64,000 nucleotides of DNA from Exophiala sp. HKRS030 (lineage: Eukaryota > Ascomycota > Eurotiomycetes > Chaetothyriales > Herpotrichiellaceae). Positions 44,287 through 55,460 of this stretch are shown piece by piece. The notes below the pieces were generated by a model, which saw only the letters and a list, made by a program, of their open reading frames with translations, was not told the origin of the DNA and searched no databases. The stretch lies in NCBI GenBank assembly GCA_023897205.1, contig JAHWDD010000002.1, forward strand, positions 7,192,001 through 7,256,000, written 5' to 3'. A program made the translations under genes and the position numbers. Within the stretch, counting starts at the first letter, position 1. Each line of letters begins with the position of its first letter.

Positions 44287-45757
44287 ATGACCATGTCTCA
44301 ACCACCATCACATATGCGAGATTTATCACAGCAGATCTCTGCTGCCACGTCCGTCTTGATCAGTTTTCTCTCCTCCAATGCCCTATCAGAGCCATCTTTC
44401 CGCTCGGATGCCCTCTCGACAACCCTGGCATGCCCGAAGACGTACAGATCGCCCGCCGCAATCTGCGAGAAGCCGGCGCAGGAGCTTTATATTTTGGCCA
44501 CTTATCCGAACGAGGACATTCGATGGCTAGCATGCAGCGTTTGTTTCCTGTCTCTCTTGCCCCATTAGCGTTGCTCTGAGTGACCAACCGTAAGTACTAC
44601 AGTACCATGATTGCTCCAGTCTACGGTAGATATACCATTTCAAAATCGCGTCGTTACTCCCAGTGCAGGACACGAGAGGCTTTTCAGATATCGCGGAGGA
44701 TGCTGGTGTGGACGAAGGACTGCTTCGAAGAATCCTCCGGGAAGCCATGACTAACCGGATCTTCTGCGAACCTCGCGTCGGTTTTGTGGCGCACACGGCG
44801 GCTTCGAGTGCTTCGATCTGGGATAAATGAACCCTTAGCTGGGTAGGGTATACCTCGGAAGATTCCTTCCCTGCCTCTGCAAAGTGTGGTGGAGCCTACT
44901 GAGGAGTTTGGTGCCTCGGAAGAGAAGATCCACTCTGGCTGGAACCTTGCTTTCAATACTGAGCTTCCAATATTCCATTGCCTGTCCGACTATCCCGAGC
45001 GCGTTGAAAGGTTTGCAGAGACTATGAAAGCCTTGACGAGCGCAGATGGCTACCATGTGCGCCATCTTGTTGACGGCTATCCCTGGGGACAACTTGGTCA
45101 CGGAACTGTTGTCGACGTGAGTATTTCTGTACACACTCTTCGATTCGGACCGGGGTGCTAATGATGTCTTCTCAGGTCGGCGGCTCTTTGGGGCCATATG
45201 AGCATCGGACTCGCGAAGGAACACCCGAAACTCAATTTCGTGGTACAGGATCTCCCCGACTTTATTGCTGCTGGTCAGCAGGCACTCCCGCCGGACTTGA
45301 AAGATCGGATCTCTTTTCAAGCCCACGATTTCTTTGCACCGCAGCCCATACAAGCCGATGTATATTTTCTGCGATTCATTCTGCATGATTATCTTGATAC
45401 CCATGCAACGACCATCATCAAGAACATCCTACCTACCTTCAAGCCTAACTCGAAGTTAGTGATCATGGACGGAGTCCTTCCTGAGCCAGGAAGTATGCCA
45501 CGGAGCCATGAAAGGCAAATTCGGTGCGTTATGAACTGAGACTCTGCCTCTCAACATGAAAGTATATTGCTGACAAGAGTAAAAGCCTGGTGGATTTGGA
45601 AATGTTGACAAATTACAATGCCAAAGACAGGGAGTTGGGTGACTGGCGAAACCTTTTCGAGAGAGCAAATCCGAGGTTGAAGATAACCAAGGTAGTAAAC
45701 CCTCCAGGAATTGTTAATTCAATCATTGAAGCTACCCTTGAAGGGACCCAATTATAA
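44287..45757 (+). pseudogene. broken O-methyltransferase (SAM-dependent, fungal OMT type)
   Basis: Fragments in all three forward frames add up to a fungal class O-methyltransferase. The N-terminal helix is MSQPPSHMRDLSQQISAA, and the winged-helix part is EDAGVDEGLLRRILREAMTNR. SEEKIHSGWNLAFNTELP and VGGSLG are the start of the SAM site, followed by DFFAPQPIQADVYFLRFILHD and a C-terminal exon with MLTNYNAKDRELGDW. The breaks are a frame change near 44410, an in-frame TGA near 44828, a frame change near 44882 and an extra base near 45192 just after the glycine loop. Normal introns survive (45118-45177 and 45513-45584 or thereabouts). With four lesions a working enzyme cannot be made. It is convergent with the third sugar porter. 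Confidence 0.82.
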
Positions 45758-46128
45758 CTCCGAATACCACTCAATCTGAGATTAAGAGGTGAGGTGCAGA
45801 CTCTCACAGGATAGACCGGTAACCACTGGTAATCGCAAATGACACGAAGAACAAGGTACTGCTCAATGGAGATAATACTATTAATCGTCTTGGAAAGGCA
45901 GAACGTCATCCCCTAATACTAATTGTGGCAACCCATCTTTCTTTTCACTTCTCGTCCCTGACTAACCACTGCTCACGTACGTAGCACTTCCACCGGACTT
46001 CCACGGGACAAGTACTATGATCTTATGGCTCTCTGCAATTTGTCTTTCGCATCTAATTGAGGAAGGCAGATATCGGACCAAGACATCCAAAGCCACGCTT
46101 TGAACCAAACAGAAGCCTTTCAACACCT
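45758..46128. other. intergenic between convergent features
   Basis: 371 bp, nothing recognised. Confidence 0.5.
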
Positions 46129-47881
46129 CTATGTAACCCTCTCCACTGTCTGTACCTCTTGAATATCCACATTTTTCTCCTGAGTGTTGAGGTGGCCAGT
46201 CTTTCCTTCTGCCGCAGCTTCAAATTCGGCTTTCTCCTGCTCAGTTGCTCCGTAGTAATGGATAGCGACCTGTTCGCCAAATTGAGCACTGATGTCTTCG
46301 AGAGATCTTCCCTTGGTTTCAGGGCACATAAAGTACACGAAGACGAGGTGGAAGAATGTCGGAACGATGAAAACAATGAAGAACTTCCATCCGATGTTGT
46401 TGAGTGCGGTTGGACCAGCGACAAGGATAATGATATCTGCGAGGTAAAGTCCTGCGATTGAGAAAGTGGTTCCTTGAGAGCGGATGTGGTTAGGGAAAAT
46501 CTCAGAGACGTAGAGGAATTGGCTCTAGAGAATCAATCGTCAGTAGGGCAACACAACAAGAGATCAATCAAGCTGACGTACCGCGTCCATGAAGGTACTC
46601 CAGAATGGAGTGATGAAGAGAAAGATGAAGAAGATGGCCGCGTTCTGACCCGCACGGTTGTCGGTCCCCAGGAAGACAGCCTGTAGTGCAGCTTCACATA
46701 TAAGGCATACGAGAATACCGCTCAGGCCGATCAGCATGAACAATCGTCTTCCAAACTTTTCGACAAAGAAGGCACAGAAAAGATTTCCCGGGAAGGTGCT
46801 TGTGAGCCACAAGCACGTCAACAGGAGAGGCCAATAGGATGTCATGCCGAGAGACTGATACAGAATGATACCATAGTTGGCGATGACCAGGACCCCGGTG
46901 AACTGGTTGTTCCACATGACCATGAAACCAATCAATGCTCGCTTCCGGTTCGCGGGAGTCTTGAACAGCTCGAACCTTGAGGTGTTTGCCGCCATGTGAT
47001 GGTCCAGTTCTGTTTGCTTTTGGAGTTGATAGAATTCCCTCCGTGCAAGTGTGCTCTCGGCATCTTCTTTAGTCTTGTGTAGGCGGATCAAAACCTCCAG
47101 GGCTTCCTCGCTACGGCCCTTCAGCATCAGCCATCGAGGGCTGTACGGTAACCAGAAGGATCCTAGTACGAGGAAGAGAGCCGGTGCCATCTGGAAAGCA
47201 ATCGGGAATCTCCATGGAAACGTTGAGGTTGAGCCTCCGGAAGTCATGAAGGATACGCCAAAGCTGATCCATGCTTGAAGCGAATAGCCGACTGCGAACA
47301 TGACGCCCTGGGAGATATGTGTTAATCGGTATCCAAGAGAACCGAGCTGAATGATACTCACATGCATGGACACCATGAAGCCTCGAGACTCTGGTGTACT
47401 GACCTCTGCCTGGTAGATCGGGATGATAGCAACAAGGGTTCCAATTCCCAAGCCATTGATGATACGACCAGCAGTGAACATGCCGGTGTTGACAGACCCT
47501 GCACACAATGCTGCACCAATTATAAGAACTAGAGCTCCGCCTTGAATGGTGGCCCTGCGGCTATACTTGTCGGCGAAGTACGACGACGCAATTGCACCAA
47601 TAGCTGAACCGGCAGCATTGACACCTGTGTTCGCAGTCAGTTAGATGCGCTTTCTCTAGAACTCGAATTCGACCTTGGTACGTACCATTGAAAGCGCCAA
47701 TCCATCCGGCCGTTACAGAGTATCCAGGCTCCCCGGCTGCTGCAAGGCCGAGGCTTTTATAGAAGGAAGGTTGCCCAATCGTGCTGCCAATAATGGCCAT
47801 GCCATAGGAGCAAGCTGTTGATCCAAGTGCGACATAGATAACCACGAGCAGGTTGAAAGCATTGGGAATGAGCTTGCCCAT
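46129..47881 (-). CDS. MFS sugar porter (hexose/lactose permease type)
   Basis: Multi-exon sugar porter beginning MGKLIPNAFNLLVVIYVALG at 47881. Introns lie near 47690-47624, 47361-47308, 46580-46525 and further towards the 3' end; the first links GAFNG to VNAAGSAIGAI. Family motifs in order: DKYSRRATIQGG between helices 2 and 3, GRIINGLGIGTLVAIIPIYQAE, LPYSPRWLMLKGR after helix 6, VEKFGRRLFMLIG in the second half, YVSEIFPNHIRSQG and MCPETKGRSLEDI after helix 12. The cytosolic tail is Glu-rich. Four to five exons give roughly 540 aa. The third porter of this family in the window, it appears intact. The substrate is unknown. Confidence 0.87.
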
Positions 47882-50145
47882 CGTGACTACGCAGGTCTGA
47901 TCTGGCAGACCGATAATGCTCCTGGCAGCCGAGTGTTTTGTGATGAATTTGAAACGAGTTGCGGGAGAGACTGGGGAAGGGATTAAATACCGATGTTTCT
48001 CACCAGTATACAATCTGGTCATTTACCCCAGACTAATCGTATTGGGACGATTTCCTCGGTTACCAGGCGACTTAAGCAAGGATAGAAAATACGATGAAAG
48101 AGGCAAGCTGACGAGTGCTGACTCGAACCTTGTTGACTCTGTCACGAGTAGACTAATCTAGCCAAGCACGAGTCGAACCCAATATCTTGTTCAGAAAGTC
48201 TAGTCAAATCGGGTTCTAGCCCTCGGTTATCGATCCTGGGACGTTGGGTCTGAGTAGCCAGAGCAAGACATGGGGAAGCCCAGACCTGTATCGATTTCTG
48301 TGGTCTGGAGGCGAATTATGGCCTCGTTGTTGATGTGCCCCAACCGCTGCAACTCCTTTGTGCCTTCTATCCCTCGTTGCCCACCGTTGATCTTGTCGCA
48401 CTCACCATGAAATCAGGCACTCAAGACGTAGCTGCATGTACTCGGTCTGGTTATAAAGCACTGTTCCGTCGTAACAAAGGTACAATCTCGATCTTTGTGA
48501 GCAAGGGTACAATTGAACAGTTAGCCGAACGTCCCTTCTTGTGACCGGTACCGTAGAACTGGTCACTATCAGTCCGTGATAGAACTATCCCAGCCCGCAT
48601 TACTGAAGCGTCGGTTCCGAAAAATGTTAACCCATGACCGGATTTGACCCAGTTTCAGTTCCTGCTCCTGACATAGCAAACCACTTGATTGCGCCACGGA
48701 GAGAGATACTGGGAAGTTCTTGACTATTTCAGGATGGTAATGTCTTGTCTCGCCAGGGGGGGAGGAACTATAAGTACGCCCAGACCGCGCCGCCCAGCCT
48801 GTCTGAATAAGCTAGCGATAAGTGGATTGGGCTTTTAGGGTCTCCACCAGTAAAACTCCTCGGATTATCCCCATTGTAATTGTGGAGGGGAGCTCGCTAC
48901 GCCTAGGCCAACGCTATTCCCAGGGTACCCAGAGGCCTCATGGGCACTACCCCGCGCATTGGGACCTTCTTCCCCCGAGGTTATGGTAGAATTTCCCCGC
49001 GTTTCGCTAGGTCGTCCGAGATTCATGTATCAGGCAACTCTTCGTGAGCCTGGGGATGTCTCGATCGCAGTAGTGTCGGCAGCTCTGCTCTAAACTGTCC
49101 CCACGATAGCAAGAGCAAGGATTTCACGGATGACCCATTCGGGAAATGAAATACAGCACTTGTCGCATTCACACTGGCGGCTTGATGTGTTGGTATTATC
49201 TTCTCCCCATTGCACACTTCCACCATCGCTCTCGATAGTACGATGATTGAATGGTCGTAGCTAGGAGACACTGCCTGAAAATAGATCTTAAGCTGAGCGT
49301 CGCAAATTATCTTCTTCCGCCCGTCAGCGTCGAGCAGCCTTTATGCATTACTTTCGAGCATCAAGTCGTATTCCCCGCGTAATCTCCTCGTAGTAGAACA
49401 ACTAGGGGAATTGTCTGTCACCAACATGCTACACTTTCGTAGTCGTGTTTTCGCCTTATATCTTCGCAGGAGTTTTACAGTCATCGTTTTCAGTTACAGG
49501 ACCGAGAAGCTCTTCCTATAACAGGAACGACAATATGTACGGAAGAGCATAGAATGAACCTTCATATGGCCAGTACATTGCGGAAGATCCTTCTACCGCT
49601 TAGGGTGATATGATGGACTAGGAAGACGGGCAGGTCACGCTGGAGTATGCAGCTTTGTGCCATGTGCATCTTCTCTGGTGTGTAAACTCCGTTCACTCCG
49701 ACTTAGGTACATCCGAAGACTTCCGACTTCCAACGTGGTCTGATAATCAGCCCTTGAGAAAATCAAGTGTCATCACCAAGACACTACTACCTAAGGTGAC
49801 GATTGAATATCAGAGCAAATCACGACATGATCATTCAATGTATAGCAATGCTTTTCCGCTGTCATCAATCTGTGATCGCCTTGATGCAAGGGTTTGGGGA
49901 GTGAACGTATAAGGATGCATCCAAGAAATCCGCGCATTGTCGTAAGCATAGACAATCACACCACCATGCTGTAGAGTATGTAGCAGTATGGTCATTTTGC
50001 CCCCCAAACAACCGCTGATCTGAGTCTCCATCCAGTGCAAAGCTCACAGTGCAGTCTATTAATTTCTGGCAAATCTCCCGCACGCGAAGAAGTAGCTGAA
50101 CTGTGATAATGCCGTTTGGATGATCAGTTTGTGCATCGAATTCTG
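47882..50145. other. gene-poor stretch
   Basis: 2.26 kb without a recognisable gene. A minus-strand frame of about 104 codons (49333-49023) stays open but has no start, splice partner or family. T-loop-like strings near 48125 and 48171 do not fold into a tRNA. Confidence 0.5.
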
Positions 50146-51225
50146 ATGGCCAGCATGACGTCAAAAGTTGCCATTATTGGCATTGGTCAGGTCGGAGCTG
50201 CCACCGCTTATGCAATACTGCAACGCTCATTGTGCTCCGAGTTGATTATTGTCGACACAAAGACGAGTCTTCGAGAAGCTCAAGTGCTCGATCTTTCAGA
50301 TGCATCTTGTTGCGAGGGCAGCGATACTCAGGTGCGGATCGGCAGCTACCACGAGGCTGGCCAATGTGATATTGTGATTATCACAGCAGATTCAAGACGG
50401 ACAATCGGTGAGTAGTATGAAGATGTAATGCAAGTAGGGTGCGGCAGATTGGTGATGTTGACTATTCTTGGGCAGGGGAGACTACAATTCAGTCGCTTGA
50501 ACGGAAGAATGCAAACCTTCGCACCATGATTGATGGAATGAAGCCATTCAACCAGAAGACAATTCTTCTGATCGTTTCCACCCCAGTCGATATCCTGACA
50601 TCCGTTGCGCAGAGAATTTCTGGTTTGCCAACACATCAAGTAATAGGACTGGGCACTGCTCTTGATTCAGTGCGTCTTCGCAAAATAATATCCGGAAAAC
50701 TTCACGTACGTTTTTGTCCCTCCTGTTCATCTTTGACACCCAGCTCCATCTAACATTCTTCTCCAGCTTGCTAGCAAGGAAGTCAAAACATATGTTTTGG
50801 GCGAGCATGGAAGCTTTCAATTCGTGCCATTGTCCTGCGTCTCAATCCATGGGCAACCATTGACTGGAGCAATGCTGCCGAAAAAGATCGATCTGGCAGG
50901 TGTAGCTGAAGAATGTAAGCACGAAGCGGATCGTATCGTTCAGGCAAAAGGCTCAATCGCCTTTGGGGTAGGCTCGGTTGTGGCAGACATTTGTTCCTCA
51001 GTCCTTTTGAATAGGCGTGACACCTGGAGTGTCAGCCATTATCAGAAGGACCTTGATTGTTGCTTAAGCCTGCCGGCTCTTATTGGGAGAAAGGGAATTG
51101 GGCTGACGGTGGAGCTACCGTTAACTGCAGAAGACAAGGTACATCTGGCGAAATCAGGAACTTCTATCAAGGAACGAGTCAATTGGTTATTGTCAGGAGA
51201 AGAAGTTAGCGGGATGACAATGTAA
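50146..51225 (+). CDS. L-lactate dehydrogenase-like NAD-dependent protein, divergent active site
   Basis: Three-exon 316-aa protein (introns 50408-50475 and 50706-50766) of the LDH/malate dehydrogenase family. The NAD fold shows VAIIGIGQVGAATAYAIL and LIIVD. The substrate side shows GLGTALDSVRLR (Asp168 and Arg171 in dogfish LDH numbering) and the catalytic His in VLGEHGSFQF. Two other normally fixed positions differ: the mobile loop ends IGETT where LDH has GE-S/T-R (Arg109), and STPVDIL replaces SNPVDIL (Asn140). It may therefore act on another 2-hydroxyacid or be weak. Start at ATG 50146; ATG 50155 is an alternative. It is convergent with PEP synthase, 109 bp apart. Fungal cytosolic LDHs of this bacterial type are uncommon. 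Confidence 0.85.
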
Positions 51226-51334
51226 TTTGCTGGGAGTTATTTCAACATAGTAGCAGGCGAAGCTTTTGAATCATAACATGCGGTGTGCTCCAATTACTAT
51301 ACTAACTATTTTAATAGCATTAAAGGCTCAATAA

Positions 51335-53725
51335 TTAGATGGCCTTTCCGTTCTCACTTGAAAAGACATGTTTCTTAACTTCCAAGAAGCTGTCAGGGCT
51401 AACCGAGATAGAAGTAATGCCGCAACCAACGAGGAAAGCTGCGAATTCAGGGTGGTTACTGGGAGCTTGCCCGCAAAGCCCGATCTTTCGGCCAGCTTTG
51501 TTAGACTCGGCTATGACGGTTGAAATCATCCACTTGACGGCCTTGTCTTGTTCGTCGAAAAGATCTGCGAGCTCGGAAGAATCGCGGTCGACTCCCAGTG
51601 TCAGCTGTGTCAAGTCGTTGGAGCCAATGCTGAAACCGTCAAAGTATTTGGTGAATTCCCCAGCCATGATAACGTTCGATGGAATTTCGCACATCACGTA
51701 GACTTGTAACCCGTTCTCGCCTCGCTTCAGCCCGTGATCGGCCATGACCTGTAGAACCTTCGCGGCCTCGCCGACTGTACGGCAGAAAGGGACCATGACG
51801 ACGGCATTAGTGAAACCCATGTCTTCTCGAAGTCGCTTGAGAGCTTTACATTCGAGAGCAAATCCCTCTTTGTATCGTGGTGAATAGTACCTGGAAGCGC
51901 CGCGAAAACCTAACATTGGGTTCTCTTCTTTCGGTTCGAACTCTGCTCCTCCGATGAGATTGGCGTACTCATTCGTTTTGAAATCGCTCAAACGTATAAT
52001 TGCAGGCTTGGGATAGACAGCAGCACAGAGACAAGCAAGTCCACGTGCAAGTTTGTCTACGAAATACTCGGGTTTATCAGGATAGCCTTGGGTGAGGCTG
52101 GTGATTTTCTTTACGGCCTCTTCATCTTTGAGTCGGTCAAAGCGAACAAGTGCCATGGGGTGTACTTGTATATGATTGCTGATGACGAATTCCATGCGTG
52201 CAAGGCCAATTCCGTCCGCCGGCAGCCGCCACCATCGGTAGGCGGCAGCAGGGTTTGCAAGATTCAACATGATCTTCGTTCGAGTCGAGGAAATACTCGC
52301 AACGTCGAGTTCTTTTGTCGTGATCTCAGCCTTGCCTTCGTAGACAAAGCCTTCATCTCCCTCGGCGCAGGAGACAGTTGCGTCTTGGCCGGTATGGAGA
52401 AGATATGTCGCATTGCGTGCGCCAACGACGGCAGGAACTCCGAGCTCACGACTCACAATAGCAGCATGGGAGGTACGGCCTCCATGGTCGGTGATGATTG
52501 CAGCCGCGCGCTTCATTATAGGCACCCAATCTGGATCGGTAGTTTCGGTCACCAGAATTGATCCATCAATGAACTTGTCAATGTCCTTTGCACTCTCAAT
52601 GAGACAGAGGCGGCCCGAAACTGCTGCCTCACCAACCGACAGCCCTGAAATCAGCACCCGTCCTTTCTTTCCCACCTTGTATGTCTTGAAGACGCCAGCT
52701 TCTCGTCGCGCCTGCACTGTCTCTGGTCGTGCCTGGACTACAAATAACTGATCCGTGCAGCCATCTTTGGCCCACTCAATATCCATCGCACAGCCATAGT
52801 GTTGCTCAATTATGACTGCCCAGCGGGCCAGTTGGAGGATTTCAACATCATTGAGCACAAACGATGCTCGTTCATGCTTTGAAGTAGGCACGTTACGAAC
52901 CGGCATATGCTCATCGCCATATATCATCTTGATATCTTTCTCGCCCCGCTTTTTCTCAACGATGGGAACACAGTCGGGGCTGGTTAGGAGTGGCTTGAAA
53001 ACCTGGTACTCATCTGGATCGACGGCACCTTGTACAACATTCTCGCCAAGGCCCCACGCAGCGTTTATGAGCACGATCTTGTTGAAGCCACTCTCAGTGT
53101 CTATGGAAAACATGACACCGGAACCACCTCGATCAGATCGAACCATTTGTTGCACTCCGATCGAAAGGGCTACCTTCATGTGGTCGAAGCCCCTGGTTTG
53201 GCGGTAGCTGATGGCTCGATCTGTGAACAAGGAGGCATAGCACCGTCGACATGCGTTTAGCAAGGCCTGCTCGCCCCTGATGTTGAGAAATGTCTCTTGC
53301 TGGCCAGCAAAACTTGCATCCGGTAGATCTTCCGCGGTCGCACTCGAGCGAACAGCTACACTGAGGTCTTTGGCTTTGGCTGTCTCGGAGAGTTCACGGT
53401 ACGCCGATTTGATGGCATCAGCGGCGTCTTTTGGCCAGTCGCCTCGGAGGAACTGATTTCGAATTTCTTTTCCAGCTTCCGGCAGGCTTGCTTTTCCAGA
53501 TTGCCAGTCCGCAATCAGCTTACCAACCTTGTCTCGGATTTGATTAGCCTCGAGATAGTACCAGTATGTGTCCGCAGTCGTTGCGAAGCCAGATGGCACT
53601 GTAATTCCTCTCCCGGCCAATGTGCTGATCATCTCTCCAAGAGACGAATTCTTTCCGCCAACGGAAGCAACATCCTGTCGTCTCAGATACTCAAATTTGC
53701 GCACGAATACTGGTGACTCTTTCAT
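51335..53725 (-). CDS. phosphoenolpyruvate synthase (pyruvate, water dikinase)
   Basis: Intronless 796-aa enzyme converting pyruvate, ATP and water to PEP, AMP and phosphate. Domains in order: ATP-grasp-like nucleotide domain (ASVGGKNSSLGEM near 20, VAVRSSATAEDLPDASFAGQQ near 124-143, GSGVMFSIDTE, VQARPETVQ), phosphohistidine domain with GGRTSHAAIVSRELG (His420, against His421 of the E. coli enzyme), and the C-terminal PEP/pyruvate barrel with NPMLGFRGASRY, IGSNDLTQLTLGVDR and GLCGQAPS carrying the catalytic Cys. Length equals bacterial PpsA. No targeting signal is obvious, so cytosolic. Complete motifs suggest activity. The intronless state beside intron-rich neighbours and the bacterial-type family point to ancient horizontal acquisition. 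The neighbour could supply pyruvate. Confidence 0.93.
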   Translation of the reverse strand: MKESPVFVRKFEYLRRQDVASVGGKNSSLGEMISTLAGRGITVPSGFATTADTYWYYLEANQIRDKVGKLIADWQSGKASLPEAGKEIRNQFLRGDWPKDAADAIKSAYRELSETAKAKDLSVAVRSSATAEDLPDASFAGQQETFLNIRGEQALLNACRRCYASLFTDRAISYRQTRGFDHMKVALSIGVQQMVRSDRGGSGVMFSIDTESGFNKIVLINAAWGLGENVVQGAVDPDEYQVFKPLLTSPDCVPIVEKKRGEKDIKMIYGDEHMPVRNVPTSKHERASFVLNDVEILQLARWAVIIEQHYGCAMDIEWAKDGCTDQLFVVQARPETVQARREAGVFKTYKVGKKGRVLISGLSVGEAAVSGRLCLIESAKDIDKFIDGSILVTETTDPDWVPIMKRAAAIITDHGGRTSHAAIVSRELGVPAVVGARNATYLLHTGQDATVSCAEGDEGFVYEGKAEITTKELDVASISSTRTKIMLNLANPAAAYRWWRLPADGIGLARMEFVISNHIQVHPMALVRFDRLKDEEAVKKITSLTQGYPDKPEYFVDKLARGLACLCAAVYPKPAIIRLSDFKTNEYANLIGGAEFEPKEENPMLGFRGASRYYSPRYKEGFALECKALKRLREDMGFTNAVVMVPFCRTVGEAAKVLQVMADHGLKRGENGLQVYVMCEIPSNVIMAGEFTKYFDGFSIGSNDLTQLTLGVDRDSSELADLFDEQDKAVKWMISTVIAESNKAGRKIGLCGQAPSNHPEFAAFLVGCGITSISVSPDSFLEVKKHVFSSENGKAI

Positions 53726-55460
53726 TATGGTTGTGTAATTCGAAAGTTAAGATTAGTATCGACAGCTCACAAAGAACTTCAGTCACTTATCTTGGGACTA
53801 TAACTTGTGAACAGTCCTAGGCTTGTTGGATGATTCGGCTATTGTATATCGAGGCCTGGCATGCAGGATGCCAATGGAGCTCGTGGTTTCGTTCATGACG
53901 CTGTTGCCAACCTCGATCGTGAGTGGTCGCACGCAAATCAGGTGAGAATCGCGAGTTACAGCGGAATGAGGCGGACAAGTGGCTCTGGTGGCGCTTCGCC
54001 ATCAGACCACTAGAAAATCCCACCAGTCTTCTTTGAGTAGGTCCACGAGGCCAGTACTCGTTGATAGATGGCATGCTTCGTCCCGCGGCAGTGTCGAGCT
54101 GCATGTGATATGTGTTTGAAGTACCCTTGCGGAGAAACTTTAGGATAATCGAAATAGCAAAGCAGCAAAAGCTTACCATAGCGATCCCATCTCTGTCAAC
54201 TTCTGTGAGAAGGCATCTTTCGGCTGCAGCTAGCAGATCCTTCTTGACAGGCAGCTCGTCTGCTTTATGAAGGACGGCTGTTGCTGAACCTCTTCGGGTC
54301 AAAGTGTTCTACCGCCAATGTTCGAGTTACGTAATCAGACGCAGCCTAAGGAACCGCCGTGCTGATTGATTGTGGTTGTTCGCATTGCAAGCGTGATTGG
54401 AGACCTTTAGGCGGTCGAAGAGCTACCTCCGAGGTCAATCGAAGATCTCACGGGCATATCGGTACAGAAATCCTTTCATGCACTAAACAGTACCCAAAAG
54501 GACGAATCACTCAAATTTTCGCTATTATTGGCCATCTCATCTGCATTGATTCCAGGCAGCGCAACAATATTCACCGTTGGTCTCTTGCATATTGGACCAC
54601 GATAGACAGTCACATGATGAAGTAGTGAGTAGATCTGATAGCCATGTTGAGACAAGATGACTAGATTTGGACATTACAAGTTGGAGACTTGTTGAAAAAA
54701 TGAAACAAATATTCGCTGCATATGTGCAAAATGACCTACAGCCAGGGTCCCCGCCCAGTCAACATACATGGAAAAATGATACAAGTCAGTAAATTCCCTT
54801 GTGGATTGAATCCGCACGGAGTAACCCTACATAGTAGGCACAATAAGGCCCATCATACAGGGTACAACGACCGGAACCTGACTTCAACTTGGCAAATACT
54901 ACGATTTTTCTCATCATGTTTTTCTAGTTGGGGGTCTAGACCTGCCAAGATCAGGCGTTACAGAGCACATAAATTCAGAACTAGTTTGATTGAAGTCTTT
55001 GATCATTCATGGGGGTGAAGAGCACGCACAGACATACTTTGCAGCAATAGTATGGACAGCACAGGCCTCGATTAGAGGTCTAGGCCAACGCGCCTGTCAA
55101 CCGTGCACTGCGGAGGTGAGCATTTTGCACAGTAAGCACCTGAGAGTAGGACAGGAATAGTTTGACTTCGCTACGGTCCTCCTTGGAATGGTCAAATGTA
55201 GTATAGCTATGAATGCAGAGGTCGTAGCACGAACGCTATGGAAGGAACACTGGCATTAGCGAGTAAAACTAGCAAATCCATGCAAAGCTGTGTTGGACGG
55301 GTTTCCATGAATCGAGCAGAAAGCACAAATAGATCTCATTGTTCCCACAAGTCTCCATGCTCTTTGTCATGTATATTGCATAGCTTCACAACAAACTCGG
55401 AATATTCAACCCAGATACACGATACAACTAGTCAACCAACTCTGACTCACCACCGGTATA
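53726..55460. other. gene-poor stretch
   Basis: 1.74 kb between PEP synthase and the secreted protein. A minus-strand coding-like fragment (around 54300-54180) reads for about 40 codons to a possible donor but connects to nothing convincing. No gene called. Confidence 0.5.

Noticed and set aside
48110..48190. Two GGTTCGA-like strings suggesting tRNA T-loops (minus strand)
   Set aside because: Flanking bases do not pair as T-stems and no acceptor or anticodon arms can be drawn.
49023..49333. About 104-codon minus-strand frame in the gene-poor stretch
   Set aside because: No start, no partner exon and no family; length is within chance for this many frames, though it looks mildly protein-like.
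53817..54302. Minus-strand frame with a helical segment and a possible donor near 54180
   Set aside because: Resembles the start of a helix-turn-helix only loosely; downstream parts do not continue a protein.
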